A DNA stretch of 64,000 nucleotides. Source: Siphlonurus alternatus. Its lineage: Eukaryota; Arthropoda; Insecta; Ephemeroptera; Siphlonuridae. Each line of letters starts with the position of its first letter. Within the stretch, counting starts at the first letter, position 1. The notes beneath the pieces are model-generated. The model saw nothing but the letters and a program-made list of their open reading frames with translations. It made no database searches and was not told the origin of the DNA. The DNA lies in contig OX463781.1 in assembly GCA_949825025.1 (NCBI GenBank), forward strand, positions 39,693,150-39,757,149, given 5' to 3'. A program made the position numbers and the translations under genes. Below, in pieces: positions 12,092-21,712 of the stretch.

Positions 12092-14712
12092 AGAATAGAA
12101 TAGAGGCTTCAAGTGTTCCCCATTGGGAAAATTATCTGCAAAAGCCACCATGTTAGAAATTTTTAATTTTTTCTCAATAACTATTAAAGCTTTTGATTTT
12201 AACTATCTCCTACAACCCCTCCATTTAGGGGTCTTCTCATAATGTATCAGGAGCTTATTTAATTGTAAAAAATTTCTTTAATACCAAAAAAGCAATTTAG
12301 AGTTTTTTTTTTTTTTTTTTTTACTAGATTTAGATAGGACGGTGGGAACACCGCAAAATCAATTATACAAATATGCAATAAAAAATTTCATGAACGTTGT
12401 CCATTATGAACTGTAAATCAATAAAGCACATAATTGCTTCCACCTGATATAGCAGAAAACTTATTTTTGCATATGATTATGGTAGGCAGATTGCTCATTA
12501 TTCCGGACAAGGGACAAAATTTGGTACAAACTAGACACAAGGCTGTCTCACCTCTGAGAATTCGTTCCTCCTGGCATCGCAGAAAGTCCCAGATACGAAT
12601 GGTGCCGTCGTCCGAGCATGTGGCAAACTTTTGGTCGGTGGGGCTGAAGCTGTTCAGGCACACAGGATAACATGCTCGCTCAGTTCTGTCCCTGCCTTGT
12701 TCCACGCAACCCTTCCAAAACTTTTACAATACTCCTTTCGAGAGCCAATCATAATAATTATAATGTACACTGGGGGCCAAGCTAAATAAACCTCCAATCA
12801 AATGATGCCGCGAGTCAATGGAAAAGGTGCAACGTTGCCATTTTGGTGGCACACCTGGAGCCAAACAATAGCGGCGCTGCATTATTTGGCAACATTGCTT
12901 AATAAACGTGGTTTTACCTTATTTTATTGGCTGGCGGCACTCGTGTTTGATGTGAGGTTTAGCTCCACCTCCAGTGTACTACATCAGTTGATTCTGGGTA
13001 AGTACTTCATTATTAAAGACAACTAATTAAATGAATATATATTTTTTTAAATTTTAAACATTCTCAGAAGTGTAGTTAACGGGTAACTTAATTGATTCAT
13101 TAACTTTACTATTGTAGCTAGTAATTATATCCCAGAAAAAGTGAAATTCATAATTAGAGATTTGTAAATTGAATATTTTGTCGTAATAAAACTTACTTCT
13201 ATGGGTTCATAGCTCAATGATTTGTAGAGAATTGATTGAAGCAAAAAGTTTGGAAGTTTCTTTATTTCGTTATTAAACTATAATTTTTCCAAAAACTTCT
13301 TCAAAATTACAAATAAATGCTGTCTATCCTTATTCTAGAATTTTTCAAACTATTTTATCTGGCAACTTAATTCATTCACGACATTATGTTTCCATTGATT
13401 ACAAACAAACAAGTTACAAACAAATATTATTGTACCTATCTTCACACATTGATTGACTCTATCCCACATACACAAACCAAAGTTACAAGGCAAAGTGTAT
13501 ACTGTATGTACACTAAATAAAAGTCCAGGTTAAGAAAAATAACTATATTCAGATATTTGCATGAACTAAATTACAATAAATTGATTTGGTGTTCTCAAAC
13601 TGCACTAACAATATCGTGACGCCTATCCTACCAAATTTAAAAACACTTAATTAACACATATCATAAACTGAATTAAATTAAAAAAAAAAAATCTATCAGA
13701 CATCAATGACATCATTAATTTATTTGAAATTAAAATATCTAAATTCCTTCAATTACTAATATTACTACACAATATACAGTAGTATTAATTACAAAGCAAA
13801 GCCATAAGGCATTATTAAAAATATTAAAACAATAACCACAGCATATTATAATTTATGAATGTAGAGTTAAAAATAAAAGCTATTAACAAGCTAAATAAAC
13901 GGCCATATGGTACCAACACCCATGCACTTGGCCAATGATAAAGTGCTGCAGTCAACTCCACTCTGTGATGACTAATAAGGAGGTTCAGGATCAAAACTGA
14001 AATCAGAGAGAGTACACAGACAACCAAAGCTTCTTGCCTGCTTCCGGAATCCTCCTTCATGGTGCTTGCTTTCCACGCTACATAATAAAAGTAATTGTAA
14101 ATTCACAACCGCAAGCAAGAAAAAAAAATGAATCAATAATTTAGTAGTGAACACCTACAGCAAGAAACTTTGGACTGACTGAATACACGTTCAATATAAA
14201 CGAGAAAAAATAATTTTATTAGAAAAATCAGTCCCCAACATCACGCGACATAAAAAAAAAGGAGGAAGGAAAGGAATCTTTATTGTGCCAATTTACACCA
14301 AATATAACTTTTTAACGAAAAGAAGTCTTTGTACTTTATTAAGAGGTATAATATGTAACATTATTATTATTTTTTTTTTTAAGAAAAATTTGTATTATGT
14401 ATTGAGAAAGGACAAGGTCTATGTATTCTTTTTATTTGTCATTTTTTTCATATTACAATATTGGTTCATTATAATACTACTGCATTTGAGGAGAGGTAGT
14501 CTTTATTATTATTTTTTTAAATTGTTATTTTCAAAAATAAAAATTCATATAATTACATTTTTTCTGAATTGTTTGCAGTCAAATCAATTTTAAAAATTAG
14601 GAATAAATAGGATAGGTAATTTATTTATTTTTATTGACATTTGACGCATATTATATAATTTTTTTTCTTTATTTCTATTACAATTTTTTCATTACTAATT
14701 GCATAGATTTTC

Positions 14713-14743
<31 letters not shown>

Positions 14744-17700
14744 CAGAAAAAAGGGGAAAAGGTGTCATTTCTTTATTATAGATCATAATTGATTTATTTA
14801 TATATCACATAAAAATATAAATTCAATTTTATTATCAATAATCCGAATAAGAAATTAAAGGATAGTACTTTATTATTATTAAACGCCAAGGATTAAGGAA
14901 CAGGATCAGTCTTTATTGTCACATGATGAATCAACCCATGTATGTGTCTAGTGATGAGAAACTAAGCTGTCTGTCACAATATTCAGTCTGAACTATGCCC
15001 TAAACCTGAGAATTTTCTAACAAAAATACCATAGCCTGAACAGAACAAGTGGAAGGAAACTTCCATCTCTCACATATGAACACAAAGAGTACGTAGTATC
15101 ATTCATTCTTAAGGTTTCAATAGAGGTTCCAAGTCAGCTGATTTTTTGGTGTTCCCACTGCCTTATCCAAAGTTATGTAAAAAAAAAAATAATAATAATA
15201 AAAAAATATGAAAAATTTATTTACGGAACTTCAGTCCAAACCAAAAAAATATTGTGGATAATGCAAGTTTTAGATTTTTTTAGCATTTATTACCAAGAAA
15301 AGTGAAAACAAAAATGTTACATTTTCAATTGCAAGATGAACCTTAGCGACACAATTGAGCATCACAAGGCAAACTAACTCGAAGCCTCTTTATAATTTCA
15401 ATCACACTAGTTAAGGTATTACCAATATACTGTCGAACAGCATCAAGTCTAAAGTGGAATAGAAACTAAAAGAGATGAAGTTAATGTTTGTTATTTCATT
15501 GATGAATAAATATTACAAACTGGGAACTTACTAAAGTAGAGAATTGGACGAGAGGAAAGAAAATTGACGAGAATCACATACATCTTTCAACATGTTCACA
15601 TACAAATATCAGTGGGTCAGTTAAAATTGAAATAATTAATGAGATCCCACTGATGACCTGTGTATAATCGTGTATTACATTCACACACAAGGATAGAAAT
15701 GGAGAAGAATTGTGAGCTACTATACCATACAGTTGTGATAAGATGAATATTATTTTAGCTAGCGATAAACAGTTCTTGGGACTTTAAACTATGCTATAAA
15801 AATGTGTATCCAGAATAGAATTGTGCTACAGCAATTACTTAACTTTTATATATACAATCACAAACTTGAGTATATCACTACTACCTATCACTGTAATAAT
15901 ACTGCCTGTTTATAAGAAACGCACCTCACAAAATCATAGTTAAAATCAGTCACAGCCTATAAACAAACAAAATAATGCTAAAGATTGTTCTAGCTACCTG
16001 ATGCCTCTGAGAGCCTCCTTGTGTGCCTGGAACATCTTGACATTGTTCATGTTGCTCTGCCAGTACTTGACATAGCCACCGTGGTCTCCTGTCACCATCC
16101 ACACGTCGTTGTGCGACCAAACCATCGTCCGCACCGGGCTGTCGTGGGCCTGGGAAACAAATAAGACGCAAATTAGCATGGCAAGTCAACAGGCTTCGTC
16201 ATTAATGCACTGTAACATACGTAATTAACATAATTTTTAAAAATATTCAAATCTAATGTTTAATTAATATTTTATTTAATTTAATTTTTCCAATTTTACA
16301 TAATTTCGAATTGCTGTGGGACTTCAATGTAAATACTGTAATATAATTCGTCACCAATGACTCGTGTAAATGTAAATTGTGGTCACACAGGAACGCTCTT
16401 TCATTTTTTTTTTCTAATTTCACCTCTAACACTGAAATAAATACGTACAGTACATGTAATGAAAATTATTTTTTATTGCAATGTAACTTAACATGATTAT
16501 TTCGTTTTACAACATTTTTTTCCAGTACAGTACCTCAATTTTACAAACTATCAATTACAAAGTCCCAATTTTTTTGTTCCCTTCAATTTTGTAAAATCAA
16601 GGTTTAACTTAAGTATTATGCATGGCTTGATACAAACACGAAAGATACGGTATCGACTTTTAGAGAACAATAATTATAGTAATGGAACAAAATTACTGTA
16701 TATTAAGAATTACAGTAGAAAGTTGAAATGAATTCAATTATTATCTCACCTGCAGGATAGTTTCAAAGTTGAAGGTGAGTCCATTCCAGAGGGTGAATTC
16801 TCCACTGGAAGCACCGGTGACAAGACGTCGGCCCTCTGGCGTCCAGGCGAGACAAAACACGGGGCAGCGCATCTTGTTGGTGGCTGTTTTAACAAAGCGG
16901 GTCGTGATGGCATTGCTGGCATTTTCAGGATAGGCTGAGGGGGGTAGAAACTCCGGACAGTAGCAAACATCTGGCTGCAGCGCTCGCCGATCTCGCCAGT
17001 CTCGTTGCCACACTCGGTTCTGTACAAGCCAGACAAGTGACGATCAAAGACCCAAATCGAAGAGCTTCAATTCAAGATGAATTTAATATTGTAATTTTAT
17101 GATTAAAAAATATAAACACTGTACTTAAAAAATTTTAAACAACCCCTTTCAATTTTACAAAAATAATAAACATCACAGAGCAAAGAAAAAAAAAATAAGA
17201 ATTGGAACATATTTAAAATTGCTGTTCTAAATTTAAGATTCTGAAAAGCTTTAACTGAATATCGTCCCTAGTCCGAAATAATGAGCTATCTGCATACCAT
17301 AATCTTGTTGCAATAATGAGCTAGCCACTATTTTAGGTGAGCTAAACAATGAACTTTTTGTTATACCTATTTGCAGCTCATGATTGCGCTCACCTAAACT
17401 AGCAGATAGCTCATTATTGCAATGAAATCAAGGTAGGTAGATACATAGCTCATTATTCCTAACGAGAGACGATATGTGTATACGGTACTTTCACAATCTT
17501 GGGGAGGGCATTCTTCATTCATTGCATGAAAAGCCTGACGTACAGACGACTAATCTCACCTCAAGCATTCTAATGACCGAGGAGTTGTAGTCTACCGTCT
17601 TCCTCATCACGCTCTTACGTAATCTCTTGCCATCAAACTCCGAGGCATCCGCACCAGGCCGAGGATAAGGACGGTATGGCTGATAGAACCGAGGCTTTTC

Positions 17701-18346
17701 ACCGCCCCCAAACCTATTAGAAGAAATGCCATTGTATTAAAATATTTCTAGAGAAATATGTACTTGCTTTCAAACAAAATGTTTTTATAAGATACAGTGT
17801 AATAATAAAAGAAAAATCAAAGATAATGAATAACCTACATTACCTACATGAATGAATAGAGGGTCCCAAATTATGCCACTGTGATTTTCTTCAGATTTCA
17901 GAGTCCAAAAACAACTTAAAAATATATATATTGAAAATGAGGCCATGCTTCATGTAGGCATTAATAGGCATTTAGACCCTATTCTATTTATTAAGAATCC
18001 AGGAATGCAACAGAACTCGCAGAACTTTCGCTAAGTTTTTTAAAAAAGTTCTGGGACTAAAAAAAAAAAAAAAAAAAAAAATGAAAAAATGAAAAAAAGT
18101 CATAATTTGGTACTGTGCTCTCTATTCACTTTTGTAATAAAAAGTTTTCATGCAAGTTGTCCATACGGTAAATTCTTGATTACAATGAAATGTGATTAAA
18201 GCACTACAGTAATAGAATGATACACTCACTGTGCAGACAACTCGTACTAACCTGGGGTTGTAGCCCCCACCTCCCCCTCCTCCTTGCTGTGGCTGTGGAG
18301 CCGCCATGCTGGGAATGGGTGGAGGAGGCTGGCTGAACTGCATCAT
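387..18346 (-). CDS. WDR33: WDR33 (CPSF subunit, poly(A)-signal recognition), complete 14-exon coding region
   Basis: WDR33 binds the AAUAAA poly(A) signal together with CPSF30 in the nuclear cleavage/polyadenylation complex. Fourteen GT-AG exons (listed separately) join in frame to 3,831 nt, giving 1,276 aa plus stop, close to human WDR33 (1,336 aa). Domain order: Pro/Gly-rich N-terminus (1-32); basic FDGKRLRK motif (58-65), equivalent to the human segment whose Phe, Lys and Arg residues contact the RNA; a seven-bladed WD40 propeller (about 115-420); the VPYAKPIP segment (497 onward); an acidic, helical insert (518-642); then a long low-complexity tail of [17 protein letters not shown] repeats (about 655-1,100) ending in an RGG-rich region. 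The WD40 part is nearly colinear with the vertebrate protein. The Gly/Pro tail matches in style (collagen-like in vertebrates) but not in sequence. The start is the first of two consecutive Met codons in exon 2, just after a splice acceptor. Confidence 0.95.
2588..3242. mobile_element. TTAA-flanked palindromic MITE in WDR33 intron 14
   Basis: Near-perfect inverted repeat with arms of about 300 bp (2,592-2,890 and 2,938-3,238) around a short AT-rich loop. Both ends sit at TTAA (2,588-2,591 and 3,239-3,242), with termini AGTAAAGTGCGCGCTAG. TTAA targets are the hallmark of piggyBac-type transposons; that class is inferred from the target only. Confidence 0.75.
3418..3666 (-). pseudogene. Possible non-LTR retroelement fragment in WDR33 intron 14
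   Basis: An 82-codon open frame encodes a Lys/Ile/Asn-rich peptide containing [16 protein letters not shown]. It loosely resembles the linker before the reverse transcriptase in the element at 27 kb (QIANQLNDYYINSVKDLV). It is not spliced into WDR33 in any visible way. A chance open frame in AT-rich DNA is also possible. Confidence 0.3.
3687..3972 (-). CDS. WDR33: WDR33 exon 14 (first block of Gly/Pro repeats)
   Basis: Residues 643-738: [20 protein letters not shown], followed by six tandem [13 protein letters not shown] units. The donor GGACCAG|GTAAATAA falls inside a repeat unit. If the intron were retained, the frame would end two codons later (Gly-Lys-stop). Confidence 0.88.
4290..4575 (-). 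pseudogene. Retrotransposon 3' coding fragment, copy 1
   Basis: Related over about 280 bp to 25,560-25,850. On the minus strand both read as a degraded peptide with RLDTG(H/Q), a basic stretch and a C-x2-C-x8-H-x3-C zinc-like motif (in copy 2: CKLCNNEPQDRGHLFRC). Such motifs lie near the RNase H end of non-LTR retrotransposon polyproteins. It lies in WDR33 intron 13. Confidence 0.5.
4577..4840. mobile_element. Palindromic MITE in WDR33 intron 13
   Basis: Two ~120-bp arms around a short AT loop at 4,700-4,713. Termini ATCGATGGTG / CACCATCGAT; internal arms contain TCGTTTTATCG-type motifs. Related scraps occur at 53,015-53,050, next to the 3-kb palindrome. Confidence 0.7.
4880..5082 (-). CDS. 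WDR33: WDR33 exon 13 (helical insert, part 2)
   Basis: Residues 575-642: [36 protein letters not shown], then an Asp/Glu-rich stretch ending DDDQRFYD. Predicted to be helical and strongly acidic at its end. Acceptor TTTACAG|CTGATAC; donor TATGAC|GTGAGT. Confidence 0.85.
5685..5855 (-). CDS. WDR33: WDR33 exon 12 (helical insert, part 1)
   Basis: Residues 518-575: acidic [10 protein letters not shown], then [39 protein letters not shown]. Phases on both sides fit (1-nt carry in, 1-nt carry out), so it belongs to the WDR33 message. I do not recall this stretch in vertebrate WDR33. It may be an invertebrate insert. Confidence 0.85.
6380..6443 (-). CDS. WDR33: WDR33 exon 11 (VPYAKPIP segment)
   Basis: Residues 497-518: [28 protein letters not shown] and the following Phe-Gln-x-x-Trp match vertebrate WDR33 exactly in order. 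Acceptor TTTTAG|GTGCC; donor GTCGAA|GTAAG. Confidence 0.92.
6680..7101. mobile_element. piggyBac-type MITE in WDR33 intron 10
   Basis: Inverted arms of about 190 bp with termini GGGCATTGGGTGTAGC and its complement. The left flank is TTAA and the right flank CTAA (one change from TTAA). The centre is AT-rich. Confidence 0.7.
7171..7533. mobile_element. Degenerate TTAA-flanked MITE
   Basis: Imperfect inverted repeat with termini GGATTATTGTCACTAGTCT and its near complement, bounded by TTAA at 7,171-7,174 and 7,530-7,533. The inner arms are more diverged than in the neighbouring elements, suggesting an older insertion. Confidence 0.55.
7671..7816 (-). CDS. WDR33: WDR33 exon 10 (post-WD40 linker)
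   Basis: Residues 448-496: [16 protein letters not shown] and [19 protein letters not shown]. The two 'IPGM/IPGL' motifs match the vertebrate post-propeller linker. Acceptor TGCACAG|ACGATATG; donor AAGAAG|GTAACC. Confidence 0.9.
8165..8207 (+). ncRNA. Hammerhead-ribozyme-like sequence (short stem III)
   Basis: The invariant core is present in order: CTGATGA (8,169-8,175), a GCAC/GTGC stem II (8,177-8,180 with 8,192-8,195), then GAAAC and GTC, with predicted cleavage after C8203. Stem I forms from TGAA (8,165-8,168) and TTCA (8,204-8,207). Stem III is minimal (A-U and C-G, no loop), as in hammerheads carried by Penelope-like retroelements. One extra A lies between the core and stem II. Activity is not shown. 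Confidence 0.5.
8596..8807 (-). CDS. WDR33: WDR33 exon 9 (last WD40 blade)
   Basis: Residues 377-448: [20 protein letters not shown] and [19 protein letters not shown], closing the propeller, then a short linker ([18 protein letters not shown]). Acceptor AAACAG|GGCTGAC; donor GATTG|GTGAGC. Confidence 0.95.
9020..9070 (+). repeat. G-rich purine tract in WDR33 intron 8
   Basis: About 50 bases of nearly pure purine on the plus strand, with G-runs of 6 and 8. On the transcribed gene's RNA it is a C/U tract. It lies about 200 bp downstream of exon 8's donor. Confidence 0.6.
9252..9485 (-). CDS. WDR33: WDR33 exon 8 (two WD40 blades)
   Basis: Residues 299-377: [50 protein letters not shown] and [13 protein letters not shown]. 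Acceptor GTTCAG|CCACGC; donor GTTGG|GTAATT. Confidence 0.95.
9747..10147. mobile_element. Palindromic MITE in WDR33 intron 7
   Basis: Inverted arms of about 180 bp. Outer motif GAAGAACAAGCCCTA and its complement; inner motif CCCATTTAAGATTCAATGCT and its complement. Confidence 0.65.
10189..10290. repeat. Fragment of the 'GGAATAATGAGC' MITE family
   Basis: Carries a GAGCTGTAA motif and a TTATTCCGGAG end, shared with 12,400-12,515, 17,264-17,473 and 61,848-62,008. Truncated on one side. Confidence 0.45.
10310..10671. mobile_element. Palindromic MITE spanning toward WDR33 exon 7
   Basis: Termini ATAGGGTAGC and GCTACCCTAT; arms share GCTTACAGGATAA and CCTCCCCTCCTGAA with their complements. The right end lies only about 40 bp from the exon 7 donor. 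Confidence 0.65.
10712..10838 (-). CDS. WDR33: WDR33 exon 7 (WD40 blade)
   Basis: Residues 257-299: [16 protein letters not shown] and [20 protein letters not shown], ending SLATL. It is one of the most conserved blades. Acceptor ATTTCAG|GGCACGG; donor CACACT|GTGAGT. Confidence 0.95.
12380..12515. repeat. MITE fragment abutting WDR33 exon 6
   Basis: Ends in GCTCATTATTCCGGACAAGG, matching the termini of the foldback at 17,264-17,473. It ends about 37 bp from the exon 6 donor. Confidence 0.5.
12552..12649 (-). CDS. WDR33: WDR33 exon 6 (WD40 blade)
   Basis: Residues 224-257: [15 protein letters not shown], then [17 protein letters not shown]. Acceptor CTGAACAG|CTTCAGC; donor CTCAGAG|GTGAGAC. 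It is separated from exon 5 by a 3.3-kb intron, the largest in the gene. Confidence 0.94.
12765..12980. mobile_element. GTACACT-ended MITE, copy 1
   Basis: An ~215-bp element with termini GTACACTGGGGGCCAAGC and CTCCAGTGTAC. It is closely similar over its whole length to 24,873-25,073 (shared ATGATGCCGCGAG-type, TTGCCATTTTGGTGGCAC and GGCTGGCGGCACTC motifs). Confidence 0.7.
13021..15110. other. AT-rich part of WDR33 intron 5
   Basis: Long poly-A/T and AT-rich sequence with no exon, RNA or clear repeat structure that I can support. The short open frames here have no recognisable content. Confidence 0.5.
15119..15392. mobile_element. AATAGAGG-ended MITE, uninterrupted copy
   Basis: Termini AATAGAGGTTCCAAGTCAG and a right end containing CGAAGCCTCT. 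It is colinear with the two halves flanking the retrotransposon at 26.7-29.4 kb, so it shows the unfilled form of that element. Confidence 0.65.
15998..16149 (-). CDS. WDR33: WDR33 exon 5 (WD40 blade)
   Basis: Residues 174-224, starting [18 protein letters not shown] and including [17 protein letters not shown] and QAHKEALRG, colinear with the vertebrate protein. Acceptor CCCAG|GCCCACG; donor CATCAG|GTAGC. The final Ser codon is split with exon 6. Confidence 0.95.
16750..17019 (-). CDS. WDR33: WDR33 exon 4 (start of WD40 propeller)
   Basis: Residues 84-173, from [17 protein letters not shown] to [12 protein letters not shown]. The segment [17 protein letters not shown] is the first WD blade and is almost identical to vertebrate WDR33. 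Acceptor GTACAG|AACCGAG; donor CTGCAG|GTGAGA. Confidence 0.95.
17264..17473. mobile_element. Complete 'ATAATGAGCT' foldback MITE
   Basis: An ~210-bp inverted repeat with termini ATCGTCCCTAGTCCGAAATA and its near complement. Internal ATAATGAGCT motifs occur repeatedly in both orientations. It lies in WDR33 intron 3. Confidence 0.7.
17560..17713 (-). CDS. WDR33: WDR33 exon 3 (RNA-contact basic motif)
   Basis: Encodes residues 32-83, from FGGGEKPRF to SSVIRMLE. It includes FDGKRLRK and RKTVDYN, the conserved N-terminal segment that in human WDR33 (Phe43, Lys46, Arg47, Arg49, Lys50) inserts near the AAUAAA RNA. All five positions are kept here as F58, K61, R62, R64 and K65. Acceptor TAATAG|GTTTGG; donor TTGAG|GTGAGA. 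Confidence 0.93.
17851..18135. mobile_element. 'ATAGAGGGT' foldback MITE, copy 1
   Basis: Inverted repeat with GAATAGAGGGTCCCAAATTA near one end and its near complement near the other. Diverged member of the family also at 21,189, 46,961, 47,852, 48,703 and 58,078. Confidence 0.65.
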
Positions 18347-18354
18347 CGTGCTAC
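18252..18354 (-). CDS. WDR33: WDR33 exon 2 (start codon; residues 1-32)
   Basis: Acceptor CTGCAG|GTAGC, ATG at 18,346, donor CCCCAG|GTTAGT. It encodes a Met/Pro/Gln/Gly-rich N-terminus containing a run of seven glycines. The last codon (Arg) is split with exon 3. Confidence 0.85.
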
Positions 18355-18549
18355 CTGCAGAGCACATTGTAACACATCAATGAGACAAGAGTCACAAATT
18401 GGTAAGAGTTCTAGATCCAATAATAATACATGTAGACACTAGGCTTTCCAGACTGTCTCCATCCTATTCTGGCTGGGATAAAAATAAAAAAACGGGTCGC
18501 CGCGCGTAGTCGAATCTACACGTAAACAAACAGATCTGTAATATGCATA

Positions 18550-18916
18550 CAGTCTTTCAAACGTTAGAATACCCATGAAAAATAGTTCATGGATGACCTG
18601 TCAATCAACTGCAACAGCTGTAAAAAATGGCAGCCAACACAAAAAAATTTTCAATAGAGCTAGTGGACAGAAATAAATGTTCATATTTTACGAAGATTTT
18701 TACATAAGTCGAGACAGATAATATTGCAAAGAAGTTTCAATAATTTAGCAATTATTATGCAACAGGTGTATCGAGTGTCTTTTATTTATTTTCAGCTACT
18801 TTATTTTTCTAGTGAAAGAACTATTTTGTTGTATTTTGTTGGCAACATGGGTCGGAAGAATACAAATCACTACGCCGAAGATGATTGACAGGGGTATTCT
18901 AACGTTTGAAAGACTG
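18550..18916. mobile_element. CAGTCTTTC-ended element, copy 1, with TA flanks
   Basis: Terminal inverted repeats CAGTCTTTCAAACGTTAGAA and complement, flanked on both sides by TA, as expected for Tc1/mariner-type insertion. Unlike the foldback MITEs, the interior is unique sequence. It is closely similar to 49,386-49,802. It lies in WDR33 intron 1. Confidence 0.75.
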
Positions 18917-19133
18917 TACTGTATTTCTTACAGAGGGTCCGGAGAAAAATCAAACTCATCTTGATTTTTCAACGACAGATTTTCCTCCGCCTTAGGCAAA
19001 CAAGAGTGGGTTAAAAGCTTACGATGTCTTTACTGACCTTGAAACAATTTTAGAGTATGAATGTTAAAGCACTTTTACTGTATGCAACACTCTGGGTGAA
19101 TATAATATGCACATCATATTACCGTATGTATGT

Positions 19134-19390
19134 ATGAAGGTGCTTTCACATATTCAAAAATCGCTACGGAGTTCCGTAGCTATGCCATAGGCCTTTCACA
19201 TATTCTCGTTCATCTGCGGCAGCTGCAGCGGAAAATCATGTAAATGCCGTAGCAAAATCAAACTCATCTTGATTTTGCTACGGAGTTCTGTAGATCGATC
19301 GCGAGGTGCTACGGTGCGCCGCAGCAAAATCAACACATTTGCTACGGAGTGTTTCCGTAGCGATTTTCGAATATGTGAAAGCACCTTCAT
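19134..19390. mobile_element. Foldback MITE in WDR33 intron 1
   Basis: Termini TGAAGGTGCTTTCACATATT and exact complement. Internal 'GCTACGGAGT' motifs recur in both orientations. Confidence 0.75.
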
Positions 19391-19909
19391 TATCATACTG
19401 AAATTACTGATGCATTTGCATTATGATTATGCATACCGATAAATATTTAATATGCATAATATGACCTACATTGACTTAGAAAAATTGTCAGTTTTTTGTC
19501 GGTGTTCTTCACACAAAAATTACCAAAGTGCAGAAAAAAAAAAGATGATGGATTATGAAACAGCTCAGAACAGCTGCCAAACTGCCGACTGCGTCACTCC
19601 CAAACTCACGTAGGCTCGAATTGTTAAGCTATATATATATCATACATCAAATAGGATTATCAAGTTCAATAAAAAATATAATATACGTGAATTTAGGAAA
19701 TATACGTTCAATAGAGACAGAAACAAAAATTTAAGAAACAGAAATGTGTATGCATACGTACTGTACCGGCGGAAATTGCCAGCATGGAGAGCAGAAAACT
19801 CATAGGTCTTACGGCCTTGAATTTTCGCAGTAAAATCGAATAAGTTAGAGCATACCTCTCAATTTTCATAAAAATATTTATTCAAGAATATAATCAATGT
19901 GTTATTTAC

Positions 19910-20010
19910 CTTCAATTGCAGCAGTGAAATAAGAAATTAGCAAATTACTACAGTTCACCGTCAACAAATGCTTTCAGGCGCCATCTTAGAAACTTGAATG
20001 GCGCGCAATG
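19910..20010 (-). other. WDR33: Probable WDR33 non-coding first exon
   Basis: Coding exon 2 begins eight bases before the ATG at a clear acceptor (CTCTGCAG|GTAGC), so an upstream 5'UTR exon is needed. On the minus strand a GC-richer stretch ends at a good donor, GAAG|GTAAAT (exon edge 19,910). The only nearby ATG there opens a six-codon frame (MAPESI-C-stop), so the exon would be non-coding. The 5' edge is a guess. Confidence 0.5.
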
Positions 20011-20050
20011 GCGGCCAATCGAATGAATCGAAATCGAAACGTTACATTCG
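19970..20050 (-). promoter_or_regulatory. Putative WDR33 promoter/TSS region with YY1-like site
   Basis: A local island of GC-rich sequence in AT-rich DNA sits just upstream of the predicted non-coding exon. On the minus strand it contains AAGATGGCGCC (plus 19,976-19,988), which fits the YY1 core often found at animal transcription starts, and an inverted CCAAT box (GATTGGCC). Position and motifs are seen; promoter activity is inferred. Confidence 0.4.
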
Positions 20051-20827
20051 ATAGCTCGAAAAGATTTATTTTGCGCGTAGTTTGAATTTAAGGTTTGAAA
20101 AAATATTGTAAAGTAAAATGCCTCAGGTAGAGGAATATTAATTTTATACCATGGTTACATCCCAGTACTTTACAGGAAACACAACTTTGTCGGTCCAGTG
20201 CCAAGAATGTTGGGCTAGTACTGTGGCAATTAACTGAATTAATTAACACACATTAATGCGGTTCAAAGTGTTCAAACACATTTTTGACATATATATCCTC
20301 GATCGTATATATACCCTGACTCAAAGGCACAGTTGGGCACAGTTGGTTACCAAGTTGAAGCTTGGGTTCTATTAACATTGTAATTTCAACCTGGCAGACC
20401 ATTTACTAATCCCCTTGTGGCTGGTCACAAATGGGAATATCCCATTTGCTCCCAGTCAAATCAACTGTGCCCCAACTCGGTACCTCACAAAATGGCCGAA
20501 CGTGGAAATTCACAGTTGGACAAATGGTTGGAACTTGGCGCCCTCTCCAATGAAATTTGTTTCCCCTAATTATATTAATTATTAAACGATATTTATCATT
20601 ATATCGTGTTATCCTATATAATTAAAATTAACTAAAAAAAAAGCTCCTATATATGTTTGTTATTTCTATATAGGTATATATATATATTAGAGGGTATATT
20701 ATTTTATATATTGCAGTATAAGTATATATTATGTAACATGCAAGTTTCAATTAAAAATGCCGTTAATATTAAATACATAATATGTATACTGTATTTTTTA
20801 TTCATTTTTTATAAGAAATACAATTAA
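20050..20827. other. Intergenic DNA upstream of WDR33
   Basis: No gene seen. 20,321-20,560 contains several CACAGTTGG motifs in both orientations, possibly an old MITE, but I cannot define its ends. Confidence 0.4.
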
Positions 20828-21182
20828 TTAAGGGTAAGGTAACGCCACCAATGTTAAAAAAAATCCCTCTCACAAAAATTCTGAAAAAAATTTAAAATGT
20901 TCTCCTCTACACCCCCTATCAGTAGTTAAAATATCAGGTATACAAATACGATCTAGTTTTTGAGTTATGAATTTTTAAAGTTGACCAATTTAACATGGGA
21001 GTTTCATTTCTCCATGTTAAAGTAGTCAACTTTAAAAATTTATAACTCAAAAACTAGATCGTATTTGTATACCTGATATTTTAACTACTGATAGGGGGTG
21101 TAGAGGAGAACATTTTAAATTTTTTTCAGAATTTTTGTGAGAGGGATTTTTTTTAACATTGGTGGCGTTACCTTACCCTTAA
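20828..21182. mobile_element. Near-perfect TTAA-flanked MITE
   Basis: Two ~170-bp arms that are almost exact complements around a very short loop near 21,002. Termini GGGTAAGGTAACGCCACC and complement, flanked by TTAA (20,828-20,831; 21,179-21,182). It has the most intact arms of the piggyBac-type MITEs here, suggesting a recent insertion. Confidence 0.8.
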
Positions 21183-21188
21183 AAGAAT

Positions 21189-21519
21189 AATGGACAACAT
21201 ACATGAAAAAAATTTACTGCAGAAATGAATAGAGGGTACCAAATTATGCTACTCTGAATTTTTTCAGATTTTTTTGAGACCCAGAACTATTTTTAATAAT
21301 TATTGAAAGTGCGGCCACGCCCCCTGGAGGCGTCAATAGGCGTCCAGTCTCTATCCTTTTTATTAAGGAGTCAGGGGTGCCAACTAAAATCACAGGACTT
21401 TCAATAATTATTTAAAAATAGTTCCGGTTCTAAAAAAAATCTGAAAAAAATTAGAGTAGCATAGTTTGGTACCCTCTATTCATTTCTGCAATAATTTTTT
21501 TTCATGTATGTTGTCCATT
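21189..21519. mobile_element. 'ATAGAGGGT' foldback MITE, copy 2
   Basis: Begins only a few bases after the preceding element. Termini ATGGACAACATACATG and complement, then AATAGAGGGTACCAAATTAT and complement inside. Confidence 0.7.
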
Positions 21520-21712
21520 GAATTGCTGATCGACGAAGCCGTTCCGTGACGTACAGGCGGGTCACAGACTGCAGGAGCACAGGCCAATCGCATATATACA
21601 TACATATACATATATATTATGTGATGTTTATTTAATTGCCTCTTAATTTGGCCTCTTCGTATGAGCAGATACTATAAGAGGGAACTATGAAGGGTGTAGC
21701 TAGCCTCCTCAA

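Noticed and set aside
14285..14593. 102-codon plus-strand frame
   Set aside because: Phe/Tyr/Lys/Ile-rich translation of poly-T and AT-rich intron sequence; no gene features.
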